Shown: positions 9,089 to 17,159 of the stretch, piece after piece
Layout of the letters: each line of letters starts with the position of its first letter
How positions within the stretch are numbered: position 1 is the stretch's first letter
Origin: Acetispira formosa (nom. nud.)
GTDB lineage: Bacteria > Desulfobacterota > Desulfarculia > Adiutricales > Adiutricaceae
NCBI GenBank assembly: GCA_023525915.1
Contig: CP026657.1
Coordinates: 248,001 to 312,000 of the forward strand
Reading direction: 5' to 3'
DNA length: 64,000 bases
Made by a program: the position numbers and the translations under genes
The notes under the pieces: model-generated
The model's input: the letters and a program-made list of their open reading frames with translations, nothing else
Told to the model about the DNA's origin: nothing
Databases searched by the model: none

Positions 9089-9892
9089 TCAATAATTACT
9101 GATTAAGACCTCTTTCCCAACCATCCTCTTTTGATCACGAGTCAACCTGTTGGCCGTATAGCTCAACTCTACCTGCTCGAACCTGAAGTCGGCGAATATG
9201 GCTCTGATTTCAGGGCTGTCGGTGTGGGTCAACAGAAATCTGCCCTTGATGTTGCTTAAGGCTGAAGTCAGTGCCGCAAAATCATTTCGTTTCAGATTGT
9301 GGCGATATGCGTTGTGACCGATGTAGGGCGGGTCGACGAAAAAGAAAGTGTCGGTGGAATCATAAAGCTTCAAAAACCTCTCCCAAGGCAGATTTTCCAA
9401 TACGACGCCCTGTAGCCGTTCGGCAGCTTGCGGCAGTATTCTGCGGGCGGTGGCGGACTTGAAACCGGGGGAACGGCTGGGGCCGGTGACATAACTAGAC
9501 ATGTGAGGCCGTGCCGCAAAAGCTTGCTTCTGGATGTAATAATAGGCCGCCGCACGTTGAATATCGGTCAAGGTGGGGCGCTCAAGTTCTTCGCGCAACA
9601 TATAGAAGACATCACGGCCCGGCTGGAGTGTGGCCACCTCCTTTACCAGGGCGTCAAGATGGTATTTTGTTACTCGATAAAAATTCATCAGATGGCGGTC
9701 CAGGTCGTTGAGGGTTTCGACTTGGCTGGGAGGTTTTCTGAAAAGAATCCAAGCCGCGCCGCCGAAAACTTCGGCATAGGTTTTGTGTTTTGGAATCCGG
9801 TCGATGATGGTTTGGGCCATGCGGCTCTTGCCGCCGAAATATGGAATGGGAGAATTCATTGATTTCACATCGGATTTTTTAATGTTTGTCAT
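9089..9892 (-). CDS. Phage-type DNA adenine N6-methyltransferase (Dam/D12 class)
   Basis: 267 aa. Methylates adenine in DNA using S-adenosylmethionine. The AdoMet-binding PYFGGKSR (17-24) and FGGAAW come first and the catalytic DPPY (187-190) later, the alpha-class order of Dam enzymes. Full length for the family, so probably functional. It is the last gene of the phage minus-strand series and no restriction partner is seen, so protection of phage DNA is the likely role. AAGGTTGGA 3 nt before the ATG at 9892 supports this start; an ATG at 9859 is the alternative. A perfect TGTCTCGCGAGACA-like palindrome lies in its 5' region near 9926. Confidence 0.9.
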   Translation of the reverse strand: MTNIKKSDVKSMNSPIPYFGGKSRMAQTIIDRIPKHKTYAEVFGGAAWILFRKPPSQVETLNDLDRHLMNFYRVTKYHLDALVKEVATLQPGRDVFYMLREELERPTLTDIQRAAAYYYIQKQAFAARPHMSSYVTGPSRSPGFKSATARRILPQAAERLQGVVLENLPWERFLKLYDSTDTFFFVDPPYIGHNAYRHNLKRNDFAALTSALSNIKGRFLLTHTDSPEIRAIFADFRFEQVELSYTANRLTRDQKRMVGKEVLISNY

Positions 9893-10026
9893 TTTCCAAC
9901 CTTGGGTGATAAAATGCCCGTGTCTCGCGAGACGACAGGGTTCGGGTTTATCCTGGCTGGATACTGTAGTCTATCCGGCCGCCGGGAAGTCCATCCACTT
10001 ACCCGGCGTCTCTGTTAAAAAACGTA

Positions 10027-10356
10027 TTACAGAAAAGCGTCGGCGGGCAGGTTCCCGCCGTTTTCTTTTATGGCCGTGACTTTGTCACGAACAAGTTGAA
10101 GGTTATCGATAAGGCGATAAACTGATTCTGGCTTGAAGTCATATCTCGGAAATGAAATGGAATCCTGAAGCTGCCCGGCTATTCCGATGAACGGCGGACG
10201 GCCTTTGGGGATCATGTCGAGAACTCCCTTGACCATTTGCGGGATGACGTATTGAGCTTTTGGCTTTTCGTCAAAAATTAAATCAATGGCCAGGGCTTTA
10301 TCAATGCCGCGTAATATCTGCCCTGCGATGGCTATAGTTTCCGGCTTACTGCCCAT
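10027..10356 (-). CDS. Hypothetical phage protein
   Basis: 109 aa if started at the ATG at 10356, which overlaps the previous stop by 11 bp; an ATG at 10401 would give 124 aa. Neither has a clear ribosome binding site. I do not recognise the family. It is mostly alpha-helical in appearance, with no signal peptide or membrane segment. Position between the small phage gene upstream and Dam supports a phage origin. Confidence 0.55.
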   Translation of the reverse strand: MGSKPETIAIAGQILRGIDKALAIDLIFDEKPKAQYVIPQMVKGVLDMIPKGRPPFIGIAGQLQDSISFPRYDFKPESVYRLIDNLQLVRDKVTAIKENGGNLPADAFL

Positions 10357-10606
10357 TGGTGAACTCATTTGGAGAATGCCCGCGCCGCGCTTCAGTTTCA
10401 TAAGCCATACGGCAATGATTGGTTTGCCAGAAAAAAGCTTTATCGATGAGCAAGCGGACGGCCAGCCAAAAAGGCTGGCCAGCTACCGCTTTGCGGTGGG
10501 TTCTGGCGGAAAAGGTTTCGTCAGGGTAGCCGCCGACAATGGTATTGAAAAGCCGGTCAAATCCCAAAAGGATATTCCAGAAATATTTACTCAGCCGCTT
10601 TTTCAT
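10346..10606 (-). CDS. Small conserved phage protein (ADP/DET motif, function unknown)
   Basis: 86 aa from the ATG at 10606, which follows GGGGGTGAAA and overlaps the upstream gene by 20 bp. The pattern of an N-terminal hydrophobic helix, GGYPDETFSAR, a tryptophan/phenylalanine-rich helix and NHCRMAYETE resembles small hypothetical proteins that I recall near tail or lysis genes of many proteobacterial prophages. No function is known to me. Confidence 0.6.
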   Translation of the reverse strand: MKKRLSKYFWNILLGFDRLFNTIVGGYPDETFSARTHRKAVAGQPFWLAVRLLIDKAFFWQTNHCRMAYETEARRGHSPNEFTNGQ

Positions 10607-11195
10607 TTTCACCCCCATAAAGCTCACCGGCCAGAACGCGGGCCGCATCTTCATCCGTCAGTATGTTTCCAGCCTTGGCCGTGGTCAATATTTCGACAAG
10701 CTGTATGGTGTCCGGGTCGGTCACGTCGATATATTCGGACGCGAAAAGAAGGTCATGGGCGGTTTTAGCCATATCATTTCCGGCGTTGATAGCCGCATTT
10801 AACGCGGCCACTTTCATAAGGCCGCACAATAGAAGGAAGCCCTTTTTGGTGTAGCGGATTCTATACCAGTTGCCGTCATCGCGTTTCTCAAAATCAACAC
10901 CCGGCGTGAACTCAGGTTCGGGCAACTCCGCAAGCCACCCCTCCGGCAGCGGGCCGGGCGTAGTGATTCGATACCATTGACCATCAGGACTGAAAGCGCC
11001 GGTGGCTCGATAATCGGGAACGATGTCCCAGCCGCTTTTATCTTTGCGGACAACAACCGTGTGACCATTGGGGCATTCCTCGGGTGGGGCAACCCAAAGG
11101 GCGTTATCCGGCGGAGCCACAGCTTCGGCGGAGGCGGGAAAGGAATCAGCATAAACGCCGTCGTCGTCGAAATAATAATTAATCTTTTTCTTCAT
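10587..11195 (-). CDS. Probable phage tail-fibre assembly or virion-associated protein
   Basis: 202 aa. It begins 16 bp inside the end of the tail-fibre C-terminal gene, the usual position of a fibre assembly chaperone. Features are MKKKINYYFDDDGVY at the start, a Pro-rich middle and aromatic repeats (GWDIVPDYRATG, GQWYRIT, GNWYRIRYT). The second half contains helices and an acidic end. I infer a fibre-associated role from position only. Confidence 0.55.
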   Translation of the reverse strand: MKKKINYYFDDDGVYADSFPASAEAVAPPDNALWVAPPEECPNGHTVVVRKDKSGWDIVPDYRATGAFSPDGQWYRITTPGPLPEGWLAELPEPEFTPGVDFEKRDDGNWYRIRYTKKGFLLLCGLMKVAALNAAINAGNDMAKTAHDLLFASEYIDVTDPDTIQLVEILTTAKAGNILTDEDAARVLAGELYGGENEKAAE

Positions 11196-12312
11196 GAGCT
11201 ACCTCCAATCCAGCCAGTTGATGACGTAAAGGCGCGGCCTTGGCCTCATGTTCAGCCTTCCTGGCCAGAGCGTATTCATCACCCACCGCCAGATTGGCCA
11301 GAATGCGCGGCGTGAGGTATTCAGCATCGAGTGCGTCCAGTTCGCTCTTGATCTCAATGGCGCGTTCCTTATCCGTGGCCAACTCACCCAAATCCCCACC
11401 GTAAAAGCGGATGGTTTCCCGCAGATAATCCAAGCCAGCCACCTGATCGTTGTGCCGCAGTTCCACCATCATGTCTTCATCGGGCATTTCCGTGCGATCA
11501 AGCCACCGGGCTTCCTTAAAGCCCCAGATTCTTCCATCGGCTATCAGCCAATAGTAATTTTTGTCATTCATAGTATCCCCCCCCATAGCGGTCTCGGCGA
11601 TTCCTGATATTGTGCCGGGTATGCCTTCAGCCCCAAGTCCAGTGCTGATTACTCCATAAGTTCCGGCATAATATCGCCGGCCGGTAGCTTTGCCGGTAAA
11701 AGTGGTCCCGCCGAAATACATGTAATAACCAAGAAGCCCGCGCACCACATCAGCTTTGGCGATAAAGTCATTGAACTGGATAGTGGTGTTTTTCCAAGCC
11801 ACAATGATACTCCCTTCCGTTGCGGCATATATAGCCACTTCGGCGGTTCCGCTGAATTGAATCAGGCCGCCGATGTGGATTGTTGCTCCATCGACAGCGC
11901 GGAGCAAAGCACTCGTATTCGCGTCGGAAGAACGGAAATCCGCGTTATAAACCTCCACCCTGGCCAGCGCCCCAACCGTCAATGCGGTGGAAATGAAGTT
12001 CTGAAGCCTGAAGTCCGACATTTTAGAGTAAATGTGTATCTGGCCGAAATTGGCCGGGTTGTTGATATCGGCGCTGTCGATAATGACCCGGCCCGAATAG
12101 GTGTCGGCCTCGGATACGATCATAGCGTAACTGCCGGGGGCAAACAGGACCGTGACGGTGAATCCGGCCTGATCAATACTCTTCAGAAGCTTGTCGGCCC
12201 CGGTCCACGATTTCAGTGGGGCGGTCTGGCTGCCGTCATTGTTGTCGTTGCCGTCCGGGCGAATGTATAAGGTGATTGGGCAACTCTTCGCGACGATATC
12301 CAAAGACAGCAA
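11179..12312 (-). pseudogene. C-terminal part of a phage tail fibre, separated by a frameshift
   Basis: 377 aa open frame. It starts with TLYIRPDGNDNNDGSQ, a motif common at the start of beta-helical (pectate-lyase-like) tail-spike domains, then about 200 residues of short beta repeats. The C-terminal ~110 residues are helical and charged. It overlaps the N-terminal fibre frame by 77 bp. The protein sense runs smoothly from one frame into the other near 12270, so one gene was probably split by a single-base change. A programmed frameshift cannot be excluded. Confidence 0.65.
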
Positions 12313-13082
12313 ACATGCCTATCGGGAAGACCGTGAAATCATCTCCCGCAATGGTATTGATGATAACGTCCTCTTCACCGCTAAAATCGGCAGAGCCTTT
12401 GACCATGCCTTTCAGGCTGATTTTGCGGGCCGTGGCCAGCTTTTTGGCCGCGGCCACGGTGGCGTCGGGAATTTTGGCCTCAACCTCGTTACAGAATTTT
12501 TTAACCAGCGGCAGAAGCCATTTGGGGCAAACACCATGTTCGGCCGATTCCCCCTTGGCGGTTGTCGCTTCATCGGCTATGGGAAGAACGCCGATAACAT
12601 TTTCACCGGCCTTTTTCACCTCAAGGATTAACCTGCTCTTATCCAGCGGGCCGCCTCCCGTTAAGGGGGCTCTGGTTTCAATTTCAAATTCTTTGGAAAC
12701 CTTACCTTTAACCATTGCCTCCAGGCCGCTAAACTTGGGGTCGAAATAATTCGTGACCCATTCGCGGGTGGCCAAAATGACGTTGGGGTCAAGAGCCAGA
12801 ATGACGTTGGCCGATTCATCCACTTCGAAAACAACGTCCAGGCCGATTTCTTTTAACAGATTGCCGCCCATTTGCGGCTTGTAGGCCCCATCGAGTTTGC
12901 CGACGGCGAAGAGGTTGCCGTTTTTGGCGAAAACGCCGACTTCGTGCATGCGCCAGCCGCCGATATCCGGCGGCAGCACGGCCATAACCCGGAGCCAGGG
13001 CGGGTTGTCCGGGTCACGGATAATGCCGGAAATGTTTACGCGGGCTTTTTCACTGACCAGCTTGGTCTGATTGGCTTCAATT
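12236..13082 (-). pseudogene. N-terminal tail-collar fibre domain (DUF3751-like), truncated at its 5' end
   Basis: The frame is open from about 13082. An internal ATG at 12985 begins MAVLPPDIGGWRMHEVGVF, but similarity continues upstream of it (LVSEKARVNISGIIRDP). The segment with NLFAVGKLDG, DVVFEVDES and LATREWV is typical of the tail-collar fibre domain. The family's first ~60 residues are missing: an in-frame stop lies right at the junction with AT-rich foreign sequence at 13082. A direct ribosome binding site is not seen. It was once fused in frame to the gene at 11179-12312. Confidence 0.65.
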
Positions 13083-13523
13083 TATAATAATCACACAGAC
13101 ACTGATACGTTTCAAAGCCAGCTAAGTTTCTATCGGGAATTACAGTCCAACCTGCATTTAGATGCGGTCAAAGATCAAGTTCGCTCCTGCTTAGTCAAGG
13201 CAGAAAATATGAAGTCAACTAATGCTTTAGCAAATCAATGCTCCAAAGCGTTGACATATATTGACGAAGCTTCCTCTGATCCATTGGTTGATCCTGCGGA
13301 GCTAGAAAGCCTTCGTGAAGCGGTTACAGCAAGCCATTCTGAAATGGAATTAGCAGCCCATATTAAAGAAGCTGAAAAACATGAATTTAAAGGTAATCGC
13401 GCAAAGGCCCTTAACTCATATCAAGATGCGCTTTGGGGCCTATTGAATGATGATATAGATGATTCACTTCAAGCAGATAAAATTGAAAGCTTAAAGGCTA
13501 AAATTGATGAACTAAAAAAATAA
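13083..13523 (+). pseudogene. 3' fragment of an unknown gene, broken at the fibre junction
   Basis: An open frame of about 147 codons with no ATG and no ribosome binding site at its beginning, butted head-to-head against the truncated fibre gene. The product is acidic and helical, with two similar segments rich in Ser, Asp, Glu and Lys. Base composition is clearly more AT-rich than the fibre genes. I infer a deletion or recombination near 13082 that removed the 5' ends of both genes. Function unknown. Confidence 0.5.
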
Positions 13524-13544
13524 GACGATCTTTTCCAACCTTGC

Positions 13545-13573
13545 TTGACAATTTTTTATCCATCCGCTATGTT
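13545..13573 (+). promoter_or_regulatory. Sigma70 promoter of the C4-type RNA
   Basis: TTGACA, a 17 bp spacer and TATGTT. The predicted start falls near 13580, just before the upstream copy of the C4-complementary sequence. Confidence 0.7.
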
Positions 13574-13586
13574 ATCAGCAGGTGCG

Positions 13587-13607
13587 TAGAAACACCTTCA
13601 ACAGTGA
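13587..13607 (+). promoter_or_regulatory. Upstream sequence complementary to the C4 loop
   Basis: TAGAAAC (13587-13593) and CAGTGA (13602-13607) are reverse complements of GTTTCTA and TCACTG in the C4 RNA at 13715-13729. The equivalent upstream position in the second element (55165-55186) carries that element's own version. This conserved placement suggests it forms part of the precursor fold. Confidence 0.6.
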
Positions 13608-13639
13608 CGGAAACCATACCCGAAAGATATGGATTTTTT

Positions 13640-13748
13640 ATGCCCGCGAGCTTATAATTTGAGTTTGCCGGGTGTGGGCTAATATAATACCCGCAAGGGG
13701 AATATGCCCGCCGTTCACTGCGGTTTCTAGCACCCGGCTCTTTTTTTG
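13640..13748 (+). ncRNA. c4: C4-type antisense RNA (phage P1/P7 immunity family)
   Basis: The outer stem GCCGGGTG / CACCCGGC is followed by TTTTTTT. Inside are GGGCTAATA...TACCCGC and a loop TCACTGCGGTTTCTA, and the 5' leader reads TGCCCGCGAG. This matches my recollection of the P1/P7 C4 RNA, which is processed by RNase P and blocks translation of the antirepressor mRNA. The loop (13715-13729) complements TAGAAA-N2-CAGTGA (13756-13769), directly overlapping the ribosome binding site of the next gene. A homologous RNA with changed loop and changed target lies at 55022-55130. Confidence 0.8.
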
Positions 13749-13755
13749 AGGGTCA

Positions 13756-13773
13756 TAGAAAAACAGTGAGGTG
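13756..13773 (+). promoter_or_regulatory. C4 target site overlapping a ribosome binding site
   Basis: TAGAAA, two A residues, CAGTGA and then GAGGTG, 4 nt before the ATG at 13778. The 6+6 complementarity to the C4 loop would block ribosome access. Confidence 0.65.
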
Positions 13774-13777
13774 CTTT

Positions 13778-14068
13778 ATGAAGCACGAATTAGTCCTCGC
13801 CGCCGATGTCGAAATTGTCATCCTACCTGAAGAATCAAGCCCCCGCGTTTCCAGCCAAACCATCGCTAAAGCTTTTGGCAAAAATCACAAAGAAGTGTTG
13901 CGTAGAATTAAGGTTCTAGCCAGTGAGTGCCCCAAGAAATTCACTGAGCGCAATTTTGCGCTCAGATTCTTTTTCTTCATCACACGACTCCTATTGCTTT
14001 ACTTGGCTAAATCCGCTCAAGATGGCCCGCCGTGGCTGTCTGTGTTGAAGGGACTTGAGGCAAGGTGA
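13778..14068 (+). CDS. Truncated Rha/antirepressor-like phage regulatory protein
   Basis: 96 aa from the ATG at 13778 (GAGGTG 4 nt upstream). Residues 24-56 (PRVSSQTIAKAFGKNHKEVLRRI) match the N-terminal DNA-binding part of Rha-type phage regulators. After about residue 65 the similarity ends in a hydrophobic run and a short unrelated tail, so the protein is shorter than intact Rha or Ant proteins. In P1, the gene controlled by C4 is ant/icd, and this gene sits in the same place. It is either a decayed antirepressor or an icd-like coupling ORF. Confidence 0.6.
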   Translation: MKHELVLAADVEIVILPEESSPRVSSQTIAKAFGKNHKEVLRRIKVLASECPKKFTERNFALRFFFFITRLLLLYLAKSAQDGPPWLSVLKGLEAR

Positions 14069-14087
14069 TTAAGGCTGGCGGTGGCGG

Positions 14088-14246
14088 CTACAGAATTTTA
14101 AAAGTCACTTCCAAATTGGGGTACTGCGCGGTAAGAAGCCTTTTGGCCTCATCTTTGTCCACGTTCGCGGCCAACGCCCACTTGATTACATCGCAATGTT
14201 TCTTGCCGTTAAGAAAGCACCAAATCGTTTTCGGTTTCCGTCTCAT
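14088..14246 (-). CDS. Small hypothetical protein
   Basis: 52 aa starting at an ATG with a near-perfect AGGAGGT 4-6 nt upstream. The product is MRRKPKTIW..., basic and with a helical second half. No family recognised. It is convergent with the Rha-like gene and divergent from the repressor gene. Confidence 0.6.
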   Translation of the reverse strand: MRRKPKTIWCFLNGKKHCDVIKWALAANVDKDEAKRLLTAQYPNLEVTFKIL

Positions 14247-14492
14247 ACTGACCTCCTGACCGCTTGTCCACTGTTTGGGTTTTATGCGTCCGAATTTGGA
14301 TAAAAGATTCACATTGAACCAAGGGTTCAACAATGGTATTCTGTACTTGTTTAGTCTGGCTTTTTTGACCTGACTTGAAATCTAATTTACGCTAAAAATA
14401 TACAGCAATCAAGCCCAAAAAGTGGTTTCAAGTATATTTTTTGTGTATGATTCGGTTTTGCAGGTTAACTTATTGATATAAATGGATTAAAA

Positions 14493-15191
14493 ATGAAAGA
14501 AAAGCGTGGAAAACGAGTTGCAGGTTTGGTTGCAGGTTTGACATCTGAAGATGCAACCGCATTTGAGGAAATCCTGGGACGCATAAAGTATGCTTCTGGC
14601 GCTAAAAGCGACGCAGAGCTTGCTGAGAAACTTGGCTTGCAGCGGTCCTCTATCTCTACTGCAAAAAGCCGGCAAATGGTCCCTTCCTCATGGATTATCA
14701 ATACATCGAATTTATTCAATTTTTCGTCTGATTGGCTGATTTATGGTGATAAGCGGGAAATCTTTGTTGATAGTTCTGTTCCTTGCAGGCATAGATATGA
14801 AAATGAGGATGAACCATTTCGGTTAGTGCCAGAAGATCATATTTTAAACAAGCTGAAAGACCCGTTTGGCCTTGGTTCCCAAGGGGCACAGGTTGAATCT
14901 AAACCAGAACCACCAAAAGAACAGGATAGGCCACTAGCAATCAAAAGCTGGATACTGAGTCTAAAGCCAGATTTCTTTGATACACTATGGAATAGATTCA
15001 GGAGGCAATCTGGGGAAACGATGAGAGGGTGGGTGCAAATAGAACTTCTTAAACGATTTCCAGAGTTTCTCAATTGGTTGAACGACAATGAAGCCGAACT
15101 GAAACAGGAATATATGTACGAGCTAGACGCTCCGCTATCGATTCAAGAACCAAGCATCAGTTGGCCAGAAAAAAATTCCAAGATTGACTGA
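14493..15191 (+). CDS. Phage CI-type repressor
   Basis: 232 aa. Residues 18-85 fit the CI-repressor helix-turn-helix family: FEEILGRIKYASG, then AELAEKLGLQRSSISTAK as the recognition unit and PSSWIINTSN..LFNFSSDWLIYG. The C-terminal region lacks the Ser/Lys peptidase residues of LexA-like repressors as far as I can tell. This CI family in P22/P2-like phages often lacks self-cleavage, so it may keep remaining phage genes silent. AT-rich compared with flanking genes. A strong terminator follows 13 bp after the stop. Confidence 0.82.
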   Translation: MKEKRGKRVAGLVAGLTSEDATAFEEILGRIKYASGAKSDAELAEKLGLQRSSISTAKSRQMVPSSWIINTSNLFNFSSDWLIYGDKREIFVDSSVPCRHRYENEDEPFRLVPEDHILNKLKDPFGLGSQGAQVESKPEPPKEQDRPLAIKSWILSLKPDFFDTLWNRFRRQSGETMRGWVQIELLKRFPEFLNWLNDNEAELKQEYMYELDAPLSIQEPSISWPEKNSKID

Positions 15192-15203
15192 CAAAAAAGC
15201 CAC

Positions 15204-15244
15204 AAACGCCCCGATTTTTTCCAAGGTTAAAATCGGGGCGTTTT
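15204..15244. terminator. Terminator after the CI-type repressor
   Basis: A 15 bp perfect stem AAACGCCCCGATTTT / AAAATCGGGGCGTTT with a 10 nt loop, followed by T residues on the plus strand. Confidence 0.85.
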
Positions 15245-15350
15245 CGGGCTGCTTTTTTTCTTAAACCAAGCGTATATATAGACTTTTTAAAGCGATAGTA
15301 TACCCCAAACCCCGTTCTTTGGGATTCCAGACTTAACTGACTCCCTATAT

Positions 15351-15965
15351 CAGACAAGCGGCGACGCTTCTTACTGCTTCGGCTTCTGGTGCTATAGGCA
15401 GTTTTACGTTGTGCTGTAACATTCCGCGATAGGCAGCTTCATCGGCTGAGTGGTAGTTCACGTATGTTCGGCTTAAATCAGCTTCCCCTTAAAGGCCCTT
15501 TCCAGTGCTGGTAGTGCGTCTCTCCGCCACCTATCGCTTTTCAATGAGTTGCTCATTAAAAAAAAGACGGCCAAGTCTCACCGTTACAGCGCTGGAAAAA
15601 CTATTGGAGGGGAAAAATTAACCAGCCGAACATACGTGAAGCAGCAATCATTCAATGAAGCTGCCTATAGCAAAATGTAACAACCCAATGTGAAGCGGCC
15701 GACAGCGGTTGAAACATATGCGGTATGAAGCGTCGCCGCGTGTCTGAGCTTCGTACTCGAAGCGAGTTGCGGCGATGCGGGAAGAAGAAAGTTAAAACTA
15801 ACCCTGACCTCTTGGGGGTCCAGGGGGCTCCGCCCCCCTGGCGCGGGTGGGGTCTGGGGTAGGGCCCGCGTGGGCCCTCCCCCAGCCGGAGTCCAGAGGG
15901 TGGAACCCTTTGGTTGGCCATCAGGCCAAGTCCTTTAATCGCGCGGCCATAGGCCGCTTTCCTTT
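15351..15965. repeat. Foldback element, centre and right arm (split copy, part 2)
   Basis: Begins CAGACAAGCGGCGACG, the sequence expected to follow the end of the 8682-8896 arm. It then continues with the ~355 bp centre in the same orientation as in the 32828 copy, and the right arm ending GGCCATAGGCCGC. The two parts total about 830 bp, the length of intact copies. The right end faces the comF stop 16 bp away. Confidence 0.85.
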
Positions 15966-15980
15966 ATAGTGGACGGTGCA

Positions 15981-16745
15981 TTATCGCCACTGCGCTGGAA
16001 CAGTGCGGGCGATAGTTCTAATGTCAACTCTGGTTGCCCCGCCCTCCATCAGGGTGCGGGCCGCCTCTCCGGCAGTTGAACCAGTTGTCAGAATATCATC
16101 GAACAACATAATGGCGGCTCCCCGCACCTCTTGCGGGGCCGCGACTCTGAAACATCCTTTGACTGCCTGACGCCGCTCTTTAGCGGAAAGAGCGGCCAAT
16201 CGCCTATGCCCGTCATGGGTTCTTTCCAGAATGCGTTCGCTTACGGGCACACTTTTTTCACCAAATACTTCGGCGGCCAGTTCAGCCGCCTGATTAAAAC
16301 CACGGCGGGCTAAACGTTCTGCCGTCAGCGGCATGGGAATGACTATATCCGCCAAAGTCTCAGTTTTAATCACGTCTCTCTCGCAAAACAGAGCCGCCAG
16401 GGCGGCGGCCTGATTCAGTCCGCCGTGATATTTCAGCTTCAAAATAGAATGAGCCGCTTCACCGCCATAAACTACCGCCGCACGGGCACTTTGATAGGGC
16501 GGCGGAGATGACAGGCAGTTGCCGCACCAATGGGAAGGGCCGCTCCAATAGGGACGGCCGCAGAGAGTGCAGGTGGTTTCGGGCATAAACTCAATAGTGG
16601 ATAAACAGTCCGGGCAGTAATATGAAGATTTGTCCGCATGGTCAGAGAGGGGCAGGGCACACCCGCAAGCCACGCAGACTGGCGGCCAGATTAAATCCCT
16701 CAAGGACCGTCCGGCATGGCCCAGAAAACCAAAAGCAGCCTTCAA
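15981..16745 (-). CDS. comF: ComF family phosphoribosyltransferase-like protein
   Basis: 254 aa. Two N-terminal zinc-ribbon CxxC pairs (24/27 and 44/47, plus 59/62 and 74/77) precede a type I PRTase fold with the PRPP-binding loop MLFDDILTTGSTAG (213-226). ComF takes part in DNA uptake for natural transformation in competent bacteria, and homologues are widespread in non-competent ones. It is the last of three same-strand genes (PFK, YkgJ-like, comF). Before prophage insertion it would have been convergent with pyk across one foldback element. Confidence 0.93.
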   Translation of the reverse strand: MKAAFGFLGHAGRSLRDLIWPPVCVACGCALPLSDHADKSSYYCPDCLSTIEFMPETTCTLCGRPYWSGPSHWCGNCLSSPPPYQSARAAVVYGGEAAHSILKLKYHGGLNQAAALAALFCERDVIKTETLADIVIPMPLTAERLARRGFNQAAELAAEVFGEKSVPVSERILERTHDGHRRLAALSAKERRQAVKGCFRVAAPQEVRGAAIMLFDDILTTGSTAGEAARTLMEGGATRVDIRTIARTVPAQWR

Positions 16746-16765
16746 AATCAGCCCCGCTTAACAAA

Positions 16766-17158
16766 TTAGGATTGATGGCGCTTTTGCGCCGCTTCTTTAA
16801 ATTCGTCCCAGCCCAGATCACGCCGCAGACCGGGACAGGCGCTTTTGGCCTCCTGAAAGGCGCTCTCCACCTTCAGGGGGCCAGCCAGATACGGCCAGGC
16901 CCGGCAGACGGCCGGTTTTGCCTGATGTATCCGGCAGGTTCCGTCCCTCTGACTGAATAGACAAAAACCATCCTCACCGCATAAAATATCCCAGGGCGGC
17001 GAACCATCCGCCAGATACCGGCGTTTTAATTCCTTAATCGAAATTCCAAGGACAGCCGCCGCCAGGCCCGCCTCCTCTTCATTAAGCCGCACCCCGCCGC
17101 GCCCCTGACAGCACTCGCCGCAACGGCGGCAGTCAAATGCGGGCGCGGCGTCTTTCAT
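16766..17158 (-). CDS. YkgJ family cysteine-cluster protein
   Basis: 130 aa from the ATG at 17158, one base after the phosphofructokinase stop (TGATATG). Cysteines in CRRCGECCQGRGG (residues 10-17), CLFSQRDGTCRIHQAKPAVCRAWP form the CxxCxxCC...C...CxxxxxxPxxCxxxP pattern of the UPF0153/YkgJ family, a probable metal or Fe-S binding site. Role unknown. Coupling to the PFK gene indicates co-translation. A longer frame reaching 17287 would overlap PFK and is not credible. Confidence 0.86.
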   Translation of the reverse strand: MKDAAPAFDCRRCGECCQGRGGVRLNEEEAGLAAAVLGISIKELKRRYLADGSPPWDILCGEDGFCLFSQRDGTCRIHQAKPAVCRAWPYLAGPLKVESAFQEAKSACPGLRRDLGWDEFKEAAQKRHQS

Positions 17159-17159
17159 A

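Larger units (their letters stand above)
8897..15350. mobile_element. Decayed prophage inserted in a foldback element
   Basis: About 6.45 kb. On the minus strand it holds tail fibre remnants, a probable assembly protein, small phage genes and a Dam methylase. A C4-type RNA, a Rha-like fragment and a CI-type repressor also lie inside. No integrase, transposase, terminase or capsid genes remain. TCAG occurs at both junctions (8893-8896 and 15350-15353), which could be a short target duplication. The order tail fibre then DNA-modification gene resembles the right end of Mu-like phages, but the ends do not show the Mu TG...CA termini. Confidence 0.75.

Noticed and set aside
9900..10020. A third C4-type RNA upstream of the Dam gene
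   Set aside because: It contains GC-rich hairpins, but neither the C4 leader nor complementarity to the Dam start region is present.
9892..13543. TTTTCCAACCTTG at 9892 and 13531 as prophage attachment repeats
   Set aside because: A 13 bp repeat is expected by chance several times in 64 kb, and the repeat does not coincide with the prophage limits set by the split foldback element.
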